Positions 1 through 7,023 of a stretch of DNA of 10,695 nucleotides are shown here, one piece after another; position 1 is the first letter of the stretch; each line of letters begins with the position of its first letter. Source of the stretch: Woeseia sp. GTDB lineage: Bacteria > Pseudomonadota > Gammaproteobacteria > Steroidobacterales > Woeseiaceae. Position numbers and translations under genes: made by a program. The DNA lies in NCBI GenBank assembly GCA_018701055.1, contig JABIUH010000508.1, forward strand, positions 1 through 10,695, given 5' to 3'. The notes under the pieces are model-generated. The model saw only the letters and a program-made list of their open reading frames with translations. It did no database searches and was not told the DNA's origin.

Positions 1-158
1 TAAATCATCTCGTAGTAACCAGGAATCAGGCCGGTCGTTTCCACATCGACGAATGCCAGCAACCAATCATCCGGCGCATCCTGCGGCCAGCGCATCTCCT
101 GTGCCCCAGCACCTGCAGCCCACAGTAAAACAAGAGCCATCAATCCCGGCATTCGCAT
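1..158 (-). CDS. Secreted DnaQ-like 3'-5' exonuclease, N-terminal part (runs off the left edge)
   Basis: Reading leftward from an ATG at 158-156 gives 52 residues before the window ends. Residues 1-19 look like a signal peptide: Arg2, then a hydrophobic stretch around ALVLLWAAGAGA, with an A-G-A cleavage site before Gln20. Residues 36-52 read FVDVETTGLIPGYYEMI, which is the first motif (ExoI, D-x-E-T-T-G) of the DEDD exonuclease family, with D38 and E40 as the expected metal ligands. The family removes nucleotides from 3' ends of DNA or RNA and is normally cytoplasmic, so the export signal is odd. A weak GAGGTG ribosome site lies just upstream. A later start at Met22 (95-93) would give a cytoplasmic protein. 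It would leave a coding-quality signal peptide unexplained, so I prefer 158. The gene diverges from the 2OG oxygenase gene. Family assignment rests on one motif only. Confidence 0.72.
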   Translation of the reverse strand, partial: MRMPGLMALVLLWAAGAGAQEMRWPQDAPDDWLLAFVDVETTGLIPGYYEMI

Positions 159-320
159 TTCACACCTCAGATTTCGTCAATTGACTTACCATTGTGAACG
201 GTGGCCATAACACTCGTCCACTAGCAACGACGGCATTGATTCGTTGAATGTTGCAATTTCATGCCGGCGGTTCTATTAATGGCCCCCATCTAACCACTAT
301 TTCGAAGCGTTCAGACCAAT
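159..320. promoter_or_regulatory. Intergenic region between divergent genes
   Basis: This 162-bp gap separates the exonuclease gene (leftward) from the 2OG oxygenase gene (rightward), so it should carry both promoters. The best rightward candidate by eye is listed separately at 251-279. A TTGACT hexamer at 181-186 is followed by CATAAC at 206-211, but the 19-bp spacer is long. I see no hairpin terminator and no small gene here. Confidence 0.5.
251..279 (+). promoter_or_regulatory. Possible sigma-70 promoter for the 2OG oxygenase gene
   Basis: TTGCAA (251-256) and TATTAA (274-279) are separated by 17 bp, each matching the consensus at four of six positions. Transcription would begin near 286, about 35 bases before the ATG at 321. 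This was judged by eye in an AT-moderate region, so it is only a candidate. Confidence 0.3.
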
Positions 321-1166
321 ATGCACGTACAGACGATCGACTATATTTCAGAATCTGCCGGACGCGACTTCGTCGATTCACTGCATGAAACCGGATTCGC
401 GGTGCTACGTAATCACCCCATCCCGCAAGCGCTACTGAGAAATCTGAATTCGGATTGGCTGGCGTTTTTTCTTGGCACAAAAAAAGAGCACTACCTGTTC
501 GACCCAAGCACTGATCAAGGCGGGCGCGCCGGGTATTTCCCGCAGCGCATTTCAGAAACCGCAGTAGGACAAACCACTAAAGATCTGAAGGAATTCTTCC
601 ACGTCCTCCCGAACGGGCCAATGCCGCCCGAGTGTGCAAATAACATTCGGCAATTTCGTGAAATAGGGTTCGAACTCGGAGCGGAGCTGCTCAAATGGCT
701 GCAAGAATTCGCGCCGCAGTCAGTGACGGAATCAATTTCCGAGCCTTTTTCCGGCATGTTGTGTCAACACGCCAGTCTGTTTCGGATTTTGCATTATCCG
801 CCGCTCGGCGGAGATGAAGCCGCGGATGCAATGCGCGCAGCCGCGCACGAGGACATCAATTTACTGACCATTCTGCCCGTGGCCGAACAAGCCGGCTTGC
901 AGGTTAAAGATAAGGCGGGCAACTGGATCGATGTGTCCAGCAAAAGAGGCGAGCTGATCATTAACAGCGGCGATATGCTGCAGGAGGCAACCGCTGGCTT
1001 TTATCCGTCAACCAGTCACCGTGTCAACAACCCAGGTGGTGCCATCAAAAACGAATCGCGAATTTCAATGCCGCTTTTCCTGACACCGCGACAAGAAGTC
1101 AAATTGTCCGAGCGACACACATCAGGCAGTTATCTTGAAGAGCGGTTAAACCTGATTAACGGTTAG
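321..1166 (+). CDS. 2-oxoglutarate/Fe(II)-dependent oxygenase, isopenicillin-N-synthase-like
   Basis: This 281-residue protein has the full signature of the IPNS-type 2OG/Fe(II) oxygenases. The N-terminal part ends in GFAVLRNHPIP (25-35). The iron triad is H176-x-D178 (in AAHEDINLLTIL) and H233 (in TSHRVNNP). The 2-oxoglutarate-binding R-x-S is R247-I-S249, followed by MPLFLTP. Y159 sits at the usual conserved HYP position. Such enzymes hydroxylate, desaturate or cyclise small molecules in the cytoplasm, using O2 and 2-oxoglutarate. The substrate cannot be read from sequence. Thymine 7-hydroxylase belongs to this fold group, and the gene ends against a nucleoside hydrolase gene, so a base or nucleoside substrate is a reasonable guess. 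The length is slightly short for the family. The start at 321 gives a sensible N-terminus but no clear Shine-Dalgarno sequence. The stop codon overlaps the convergent gene's stop by 4 bp. Confidence 0.88.
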   Translation: MHVQTIDYISESAGRDFVDSLHETGFAVLRNHPIPQALLRNLNSDWLAFFLGTKKEHYLFDPSTDQGGRAGYFPQRISETAVGQTTKDLKEFFHVLPNGPMPPECANNIRQFREIGFELGAELLKWLQEFAPQSVTESISEPFSGMLCQHASLFRILHYPPLGGDEAADAMRAAAHEDINLLTILPVAEQAGLQVKDKAGNWIDVSSKRGELIINSGDMLQEATAGFYPSTSHRVNNPGGAIKNESRISMPLFLTPRQEVKLSERHTSGSYLEERLNLING

Positions 1167-2125
1167 CGAATCCCTGTGGCAAGCGTTTCTCTATACAGAT
1201 TCAAGACCGCTTGATCGTCAACGCCGATACAAATTCGACACGGTGGAATATCGTTCCACTCCCCCGTTTGATAATTCACCGCAGGATCGGCCCATATGGT
1301 TTGTCCTATGCCCACTCCATCCAAGGCCACTCGCACAATCGCGTCGCGCGTCGTATAGAGATCAGGCCTTAATAGATAGGCGACAGCGCTTGGATCGTGC
1401 ACTGGGCTGGCATAAGTGCCGTTATGTGATTCGTGAAATTCGAGATAGTAGCGGCTGATCGCGTAGACGAACTCGCCCACTTCACCCGCCTGTTCTCGCA
1501 GCGATTCGAAATACTCGCGCTCCATTATCGTTTCGTGCGTTACATCTAAACCAACGATTGTCAGAGGCAGCCCGCTGCGAAACACTTTGTCTGCAGCGGT
1601 CGGATCGCCGGCAATATTCGCCTCAGCAACAGGCGATACATTGCCACGATGACCATTAAAGCCGAAGGCCCCGCCCATTACGATAACTTCGGCGACCAAT
1701 TTAGGTAAATCCGGACACCGTTCCAACGCATCGGCGAGATTGGTCATTCGCCCAACGGCGACGATCGATATTTCACCTGGATTATTCTGCACCAGCTCGA
1801 CGATAGCCTGCGCGGCACTAGCTTCCTCTGCTTGAGCCGACTTAACCGTTACATCGATGTTGCCGAGGCCATTTTCACCGTGGACGAAATCGGGGTAGCT
1901 GTCGAAAAGCGAAACACCGAGTGGCCCTGCGGCACCTTGATACACTGGCGCCGTCATACCGAAAAGCTCCTTTGTGTAGAGCGCGTTACGCGTCGTATTT
2001 TCGACGCTCGCATTGCCGAAGGCCGTCGTGACCGCAAGCAGTTCAACATCTTCTGCGCAATGCAGAAACACCAGTGCCATTGCATCGTCGATGCCGATAT
2101 CTGTATCGAAAATAACCTGTTTCAT
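1163..2125 (-). CDS. Nucleoside hydrolase, IunH/RihA-type (N-ribohydrolase)
   Basis: The 320-residue product is a full-length member of the inosine-uridine nucleoside hydrolase family, which splits ribonucleosides into base and ribose in the cytoplasm using a bound calcium ion. The N-terminus has the diagnostic Asp cluster, DTDIGIDD at 7-14 (D7, D9, D13, D14). Other family blocks are HGENGLG (82-88), VAVGRMTNLADALE (122-135, with T128 near the calcium), the N170/D174 region of AEANIAGDP, and the C-terminal calcium ligand D244 in VHDPSAVAY. All expected ligands are present, so it should be active. Base preference cannot be told from sequence. No signal peptide is visible. It lies 31 bp downstream of the SDR gene on the same strand and is probably co-transcribed with it. 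The ribosome site is weak (TGAG before an A-rich stretch). The gene ends inside the last codons of the 2OG oxygenase gene. Confidence 0.93.
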   Translation of the reverse strand: MKQVIFDTDIGIDDAMALVFLHCAEDVELLAVTTAFGNASVENTTRNALYTKELFGMTAPVYQGAAGPLGVSLFDSYPDFVHGENGLGNIDVTVKSAQAEEASAAQAIVELVQNNPGEISIVAVGRMTNLADALERCPDLPKLVAEVIVMGGAFGFNGHRGNVSPVAEANIAGDPTAADKVFRSGLPLTIVGLDVTHETIMEREYFESLREQAGEVGEFVYAISRYYLEFHESHNGTYASPVHDPSAVAYLLRPDLYTTRDAIVRVALDGVGIGQTIWADPAVNYQTGEWNDIPPCRICIGVDDQAVLNLYRETLATGIR

Positions 2126-2156
2126 ATTTTTTTGCTCAGAATCCGAGTACTTGTTC

Positions 2157-2921
2157 TTAATAAATTTTGGCGCTTAGCACGCCAGCATCGACCGGCAGGT
2201 TCACGCCGGTGATACGCGCAGCCTTATCTGACGCTAAAAAAACGCAAGCGTTCGCAACATCCTCAGGCTGCACCAGACAGCCAAGCGGCGCCGCAGCGCA
2301 AAACCTTGCAACGCCCTCTGGCCACAGTTCTTCGATATCCGATCGAAATACAACGCCAGGAGACACTGCATTGACGCGAATATTATGCGGGCCCAGTTCT
2401 TGCGCCGCAGAGCGTGTAAACATGACCGCAGCCGCCTTGGCGCTGTTGTAGTGCGCGTGATCGGGTCCGGGAATTTCTGCCGAGATTGAAGCCATGTTGA
2501 TAATAACGCCACCGCCCGCCTGTTTCATTCCAAGCCCGGCTGTTTTCGTACACAGAAACATACTGTCCATGTTGTCCGCATACATTCGCCGCCATTCATC
2601 CTCAGTCATATCGAGGAGAGCCGAATTCGGAAATGCACCGGCATTGTTAATCAAAATAGTCGTGGCGCCATAGGCGTCCCGGACCGCAGCAAAGAACGCA
2701 TCGACTTCACTACCGACGTCCAGGCGTGCGGATAAGGCAACTGCCGTTCCGCCGGCAGCACTAATCCGCGAGACAACCGAATCCGCAGCTTCTTTGTTTG
2801 ATCGATAGTGAACAACAATTTTTGCACCGACGGCAGCAAACGCCTCAGCGACAGCAGCGCCAATTCCTTGACTGCCACCGGTCACAACAACCGTATGACC
2901 TTCAAACTCAAGCCTTTCCAT
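2157..2921 (-). CDS. Short-chain dehydrogenase/reductase (SDR), FabG-like
   Basis: This 254-residue protein is a classical SDR, an NAD(P)-dependent oxidoreductase of the cytoplasm. The Rossmann motif TGGSQGIG is at 14-21, an acidic residue of the LDV motif at D68, and NNAG at 92-95. The catalytic set is N117, S145, Y158 and K162 (YNSAK). The PG motif is at 188-189 and the C-terminal VDAG is near 244-247. HYRSN at 38-42, after the second beta strand, resembles NADP-preferring members. The substrate is unknown. Because it is the first gene of a likely operon with the nucleoside hydrolase, it may act on the released sugar or on a modified nucleoside, but that is inference. A GGAG ribosome site sits about five bases before the ATG at 2921, which supports this start. 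The promoter should lie in the 152-bp divergent region to its right. Confidence 0.92.
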   Translation of the reverse strand: MERLEFEGHTVVVTGGSQGIGAAVAEAFAAVGAKIVVHYRSNKEAADSVVSRISAAGGTAVALSARLDVGSEVDAFFAAVRDAYGATTILINNAGAFPNSALLDMTEDEWRRMYADNMDSMFLCTKTAGLGMKQAGGGVIINMASISAEIPGPDHAHYNSAKAAAVMFTRSAAQELGPHNIRVNAVSPGVVFRSDIEELWPEGVARFCAAAPLGCLVQPEDVANACVFLASDKAARITGVNLPVDAGVLSAKIY

Positions 2922-3073
2922 CTAAACTCCGTTACTCAACATCGCTGGAGATGACATGTGAGCACTGATTGCGGGCGGTGACAAGCGGCATTAATCCATA
3001 GTCGCGCGAGACTTTCCAAGTTGCTGGCATTACCGTAGGGTGCCATCGAACCAATGAACGACAGGCACGCAGC
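2922..3073. promoter_or_regulatory. Divergent control region between the SDR-hydrolase and amidohydrolase-MFS operons
   Basis: This 152-bp segment separates two head-to-head operons, so it must hold both promoters and probably a shared operator. I find no convincing -35/-10 pair on either strand. A near-perfect 14-bp palindrome at 3000-3013 is listed separately. The ribosome site for the leftward gene (GGAG near 2927-2930, minus strand) is clear. The one for the rightward gene is weak (AGG about ten bases before 3074). Confidence 0.6.
3000..3013. promoter_or_regulatory. 14-bp palindrome, possible shared operator
   Basis: AGTCGCGCGAGACT reads the same on both strands except for one mismatched pair (positions 5 and 10 of the motif). 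It sits near the middle of the divergent intergenic region, where a regulator controlling both operons could bind. GC-rich chance palindromes of this size occur, so the call is tentative. Confidence 0.25.
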
Positions 3074-4444
3074 ATGCAATTAATCGACAACCTCACCGTC
3101 GTCACCATGGACCAACAACGCCGTATTTTGGCGGATGCTGCCATCGTCATAGACCAAGATCGAATCGTTGCCGTTGAATCAGCGGGCGAATTGCGAGAAC
3201 AGTATCCCGATGCGGAGCGCATCGATGCTGCCGGCATGGTCGCAATTCCCGGGCTCATCGACACCCACGCGCATGCAGATCAGTCGCTGCTCCGCGGCCT
3301 TGGCGATCAGATGCATTGGATCCCGTTCATCGATGACATCATCGTGCCCTACCTGGCCGAACGCGATCCTGCGGATGGCGTACTCGCAAACGCGCTTAGT
3401 ATCATGGAAATGATTCGTTCGGGTACAACCTGCTTCGTCAGCCCAAACGTCGATCCGCGCGATGACTACGAATCACTGACTGACACGATCGGACAGCTCG
3501 GCATCCGCGCGATTCTTGGTCGCTTCACTATGCCGCAAGAAGGTCCGGACAGTTCCGAAACCGCGATAAGTGTTGTCAGTTCCGCCGCAGAAGTCATGCA
3601 ACGGTGGGATGGGACACAAGGCGGCCTCGTAACCATGTGGTATGGGTTGGATGTGCCACGCCGGTCAGGTGACACCGACCACCCCGAATTTTATAAAGCC
3701 GTCGCGGATGAGGCGCGGGCGTCCGGACATGGAATCGTTTATCACTTTTGCTCGGAGATCGAAGATTCAGACTACATAGACGATCACTATGGGATTCGCC
3801 CGGCAGAATGGTCGCGCGACAACCATGCGCTCGGCCCGAACGTATTGCTGATCAATGGCTGCTGGGTAACACCACTGGAAATAAAAATTCTGGCGGACAC
3901 CGGAACGCATTTGGCACATAGCCCCGTTGCGAACATGAAAATGGCCACCGGGATTTTGCCGGTTACCGAAGTACTCGAAGGCGGCGTCAATGTCTCACTT
4001 GGCACTGACGGCGCACTCAACAACAATACCTTCGATATGTTTGCAGAAATGAAGACAGCGTGTTTGTTGCAAAACGCAACGCAAAAAAATGCTGCTGCAC
4101 TTACCGCGCAAACGGCGCTTGAGATGGCAACGATAAACGGGGCTCGGGCGATCGGACGCGAGGATGACCTGGGCTCATTAGTCGCAGGAAAGCTTGCAGA
4201 CATTGTTCTGATCGATGTGCGGCGGCCAAATACTTACCCTGTGCATGACGTGCTTTCCAATTTAGTGTTCGCGACAAACAGCACCAACGTACATAGCGTG
4301 TTCATCGGCGGCCGACGGGTTCTCGAGAACGGACGCGTAGTCGGAATGGACGAATCCGCGCTATTGGCCAGAGCGCAAGAACGCGCCGAAATCGTGCGCT
4401 CAAAACTTGGCTTCGTAACGAGCAATACCTGGCAAACGAAATGA
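3074..4444 (+). CDS. ATZ/TRZ-type amidohydrolase (deaminase/chlorohydrolase superfamily) with altered active site
   Basis: This 456-residue protein is a full-length member of the cytosine deaminase/chlorohydrolase (COG0402-like) amidohydrolases, cytoplasmic metal-dependent enzymes that mostly deaminate purines, pterins, triazines or S-adenosylhomocysteine. The N-terminal beta-sandwich region (1-58) leads into IPGLIDTHAHADQSLLRG, where H65 and H67 bind metal. H224 (YHFCSEIED) and D312 (GTDG) complete the metal site. HSPVANMKMATGI (282-294) and the C-terminal LVAGKLADIVLID (369-381) are family blocks. The odd point is that the block usually read as I/A-H-G/C-V-W is INGCW here, so the catalytic His is Asn261. 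The usual Glu three residues after H224 is Ser227, with a Glu at +4. The reaction may therefore not be standard deamination. The last codon and stop overlap the MFS start (ATGA, 4441-4444), so the two are translationally coupled. Confidence 0.9.
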   Translation: MQLIDNLTVVTMDQQRRILADAAIVIDQDRIVAVESAGELREQYPDAERIDAAGMVAIPGLIDTHAHADQSLLRGLGDQMHWIPFIDDIIVPYLAERDPADGVLANALSIMEMIRSGTTCFVSPNVDPRDDYESLTDTIGQLGIRAILGRFTMPQEGPDSSETAISVVSSAAEVMQRWDGTQGGLVTMWYGLDVPRRSGDTDHPEFYKAVADEARASGHGIVYHFCSEIEDSDYIDDHYGIRPAEWSRDNHALGPNVLLINGCWVTPLEIKILADTGTHLAHSPVANMKMATGILPVTEVLEGGVNVSLGTDGALNNNTFDMFAEMKTACLLQNATQKNAAALTAQTALEMATINGARAIGREDDLGSLVAGKLADIVLIDVRRPNTYPVHDVLSNLVFATNSTNVHSVFIGGRRVLENGRVVGMDESALLARAQERAEIVRSKLGFVTSNTWQTK

Positions 4445-5601
4445 GTAATTTTTTTAATAATAAACGTCGCATAACGTTCGTCAGCTTTTTGGCCTATTTC
4501 ATTCTTTCGGGAATGCTCGCACCGATTGGAATTATCGCAGGACCGATGGCTACACTTCTCGACCAGCCCATTACAGACGTCATTGCCCGCTTTAGCTGGC
4601 TCACGCTCGGAAATCTAGCCGGCGCAGTCTTGGCGTTATTTATGTTTGACTGGATCTCGCTGAAACGCCTGCTGCTCATCCTGTATTCGGTCATTCTGCT
4701 AAGCCTGCTCTCGTTCAACTTCAGCTCCGACCTTACCGCTATTGGCTTGGCACTTGGATCAGTTGGATTGTGCAGCGGTCTCGGTCTCGCGGGCGCCGCA
4801 TTAACGATATCCCGAAGTTACAACACAGATAAACGCGCCTCGATGTTAGTGATCACCGACAGTTTTTTTAGTGTGGCGGGCATCGTTTGCGGCGCGTTGG
4901 CGACGTGGTTTGTCGCGCGCGAGGTCTTTTGGGCCGGCACCTATCAAGTCGTAGCGGCTGTATCAATTGTCGTTCTCATCCTGGTTTCAATTTCAGAATT
5001 CCCATCAACAACGGATGAGATCAAAGAAACGTCGACGACTACAAAATGGCCACTAACGGTTTGGCTGTGTCTGACGGCGCTTTTCTTATACACACTGGGG
5101 CAATATTCCATGCTGTGGTGGCTGCCAAACTATGCAGAAACCCAACTTGGCGCCACGCCCGAACAAGCCGGTAATCTTGTTGGTCTTTTTTGGCAAGGCA
5201 TGCTTGCCGCCGCAATCTTTGTCTCGTGGTGGGTGCTAAAAATTGGCGTACGTCGACTGGTCATCATCGCGAGCGTCGGAACGGCGTTATTTTCCATACC
5301 GTTGTGGCTTTACGGAGATATTGAGGCGTTGCCGATTCTGGCTTTCTTGTGGGGTTTCGCCAATCTGAGCATGTTAAAAATGACGTTGTCGTTTGCGACG
5401 CAGATGGTCGACGTTCCTACGCCGCGATTGGTTTCGGCGCTACTACTTGGGGCAACGCTCGGCACTGGCTTGAGTCCGATCATTACCAGTCAGATCGTCG
5501 CGGCAACCAATAATTACTTCATTCTGCAATTCAGTACCATTTGCTATGCCGCGTTGGCCGTATTGCTCATCAGTGCGACACGGATCTTCAAGCCAAGTTA
5601 G
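4441..5601 (+). CDS. MFS transporter, TsgA-like
   Basis: The 386-residue product is an inner-membrane protein with about 12 hydrophobic segments. The first spans roughly 11-32 and the last roughly 356-380. The most hydrophilic loop is at 187-204, which fits the central loop between the two six-helix halves. From memory it resembles E. coli TsgA: the block TDSFFSVAG (139-147) and the block LGQYSMLWWLPNYA (219-232) have close counterparts there, as does the VPTPRLV segment (325-331). TsgA's substrate is not established. The start overlaps the amidohydrolase stop by 4 bp, so the transporter probably brings in the amidohydrolase's substrate or exports its product. Given the surrounding nucleoside genes, a nucleoside or base is the likely cargo, by inference. 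The gene ends 18 bp from the convergent adenosine deaminase gene. Confidence 0.88.
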   Translation: MSNFFNNKRRITFVSFLAYFILSGMLAPIGIIAGPMATLLDQPITDVIARFSWLTLGNLAGAVLALFMFDWISLKRLLLILYSVILLSLLSFNFSSDLTAIGLALGSVGLCSGLGLAGAALTISRSYNTDKRASMLVITDSFFSVAGIVCGALATWFVAREVFWAGTYQVVAAVSIVVLILVSISEFPSTTDEIKETSTTTKWPLTVWLCLTALFLYTLGQYSMLWWLPNYAETQLGATPEQAGNLVGLFWQGMLAAAIFVSWWVLKIGVRRLVIIASVGTALFSIPLWLYGDIEALPILAFLWGFANLSMLKMTLSFATQMVDVPTPRLVSALLLGATLGTGLSPIITSQIVAATNNYFILQFSTICYAALAVLLISATRIFKPS

Positions 5602-5619
5602 CGTTTCAGCTACAAAGAT
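5602..5619. other. Short convergent gap without a visible terminator
   Basis: Only 18 bp separate the MFS stop codon from the adenosine deaminase stop codon on the opposite strand. There is no GC-rich hairpin followed by a T run on either strand, so the two transcripts probably overlap or end by another mechanism. Confidence 0.5.
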
Positions 5620-7023
5620 TTAATTACAAAGGCCATAACGCTTACAAACGAATTGACGCGTTTCAGGCATCGGACCGAGACGTTCCAAGCCATACTTATC
5701 CATCGATCGATCAAACTTCGAGATGCGATCAGCATATCCATCAAGTAAATCTCGCTTTGCTGCGTCGGGCACGAATGCGTATTGCAGTGAATTTTGGCTA
5801 AGCGACTTTATTTCGTCCCAGGAAAGATTAAATTCCTTCACGGCGACAAAAAATTCGTCTGTCATGGTGGAGTCCCACATGCCGCGATCATCAGTCGACA
5901 ATGCGACTGGAATCCCCGTGCGAAGATATTCAGGAAAAGGATGTTGCGAATATTCGCTGACATAGCCCAGTAGCATATTGCTGATTAGGTTTATTTCCAC
6001 GAGATAGGGTCCGTGCCGCATATCGCGCATGGTTTCGTCATCGGAAATCAGATTGAGCCCGTGACCAATGCGATCGGCACCGAGCAAGAGCGTGTCCGCA
6101 ACATGCCGGTTGGGTTCATCCACCTCGCCCGCGTGAATCGAAAGATTAACACCGCTGTACTGGCGGCGTAGTTCTCGCAACGTTGGCAAAAACCGTAGTG
6201 GGTAGCCCTTGTCATTATCTTCTCGCCCAACGAAATTGATAGCGACAAAGTCTTCGGCATTGTCGTGTACAAACTTGTATGCGGTACGAAGGCTATCTTC
6301 AGCGCTCGGCAAAAATCGTAATACAGCGATCTGAAATCGAACCATGACGCCCGTGTCCTTCGCGTCCTGTTGTGCGAGGCGTTCGCGCAAAATATCTACA
6401 GCTTCATCCATCGAAACTTTGCTGCCATCCGAGCTCACGAAATTGCCAACGCTAACCTGTGTTTCCAAATAGGTAACGCCTTCTGCGCCGAGTGCCTGCA
6501 TGTTGCGCACCAACGTTTCGGCCTGAAGATAGGGGTTATTGCCGAGCGCGTTTAGTCGCTGCCAATGCGTTTGAAAAAATTCTTCACGCCCCTCGAATGG
6601 CTTATCGAGTCGAAGGCTATCTAGCCATGCGTTTTTTTCAGCTACATCTAGATTCGCCAACGCTTTGTATTCACTTTTTTTACAAGCGTTTAGGCTTTCA
6701 TATTCGCGATCCGAAATGTTGCGAAACATCAATGCATGATTGAGTGCTCCGAATCCCGCATCGCCGACCATTACGCAATTTTCAATCTGCACCCGGGTGT
6801 AGTATTCGTAACCGCGTGCTTTTTGTTCAAGCGCCAGGTCGTACCACCACTCTGAGAAATTTGAACCAGACAAGTGGTTGTGTAAATCACCACCTTTCGG
6901 CATGTAATAGAGGGCACGATACAACTCTTCATCGCTCCCATTGACTTTTACATCTTCAAACCAATCTGCCGCAGCAATTTGCGAAAATAATAACGCGGTA
7001 ACCCAAACAAAATTATTCTTCAT
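5620..7023 (-). CDS. Secreted adenosine deaminase, ADGF/ADA2-like
   Basis: This 467-residue protein carries the adenosine deaminase signature and converts adenosine, or a related nucleoside, to inosine plus ammonia at a zinc site. Residues 1-19 form a signal peptide ending in A-A-A before Asp20, so it should act in the periplasm or outside the cell. MPKGGDLHNHLSGS (41-54) gives zinc ligands H48 and H50. HAGE (297-300) gives H297 and the proton-donating E300. RIGHG (318-322) gives H321, and STDD (376-379) gives D378 and D379. All catalytic residues are present. It is longer than cytosolic bacterial ADA (about 330-350 residues), with an extended N-terminal half, like the secreted ADGF/ADA2 group. 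Four cysteines (83, 114, 460, 466) could form disulfides. The gene overlaps the upstream sulfatase gene by 11 bp. An AGGAG lies about 12 bases before the ATG, which is rather far. Confidence 0.92.
   Translation of the reverse strand: MKNNFVWVTALLFSQIAAADWFEDVKVNGSDEELYRALYYMPKGGDLHNHLSGSNFSEWWYDLALEQKARGYEYYTRVQIENCVMVGDAGFGALNHALMFRNISDREYESLNACKKSEYKALANLDVAEKNAWLDSLRLDKPFEGREEFFQTHWQRLNALGNNPYLQAETLVRNMQALGAEGVTYLETQVSVGNFVSSDGSKVSMDEAVDILRERLAQQDAKDTGVMVRFQIAVLRFLPSAEDSLRTAYKFVHDNAEDFVAINFVGREDNDKGYPLRFLPTLRELRRQYSGVNLSIHAGEVDEPNRHVADTLLLGADRIGHGLNLISDDETMRDMRHGPYLVEINLISNMLLGYVSEYSQHPFPEYLRTGIPVALSTDDRGMWDSTMTDEFFVAVKEFNLSWDEIKSLSQNSLQYAFVPDAAKRDLLDGYADRISKFDRSMDKYGLERLGPMPETRQFVCKRYGLCN

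Noticed and set aside
1832..2212. 126-residue open frame on the plus strand
   Set aside because: It overlaps the start of the nucleoside hydrolase gene and the end of the SDR gene, both clearly identified, and has no family features.
3787..4203. 138-residue open frame on the minus strand
   Set aside because: It is antisense to the amidohydrolase gene, whose motifs run through this stretch; its Ser/Ala/Pro-rich composition is typical of a frame shadow.
3074..4444. Assignment of a specific deaminase name (guanine, cytosine or SAH deaminase) to the amidohydrolase
   Set aside because: The catalytic His and Glu that define those activities are replaced, so a named activity would be misleading.
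321..5601. Biosynthetic cluster for a nucleoside antibiotic
   Set aside because: A 2OG oxygenase, SDR and MFS protein fit such clusters, but there is no scaffold-building, ligase or resistance gene. The nucleoside hydrolase, secreted deaminase and TonB receptor point to breakdown rather than synthesis.
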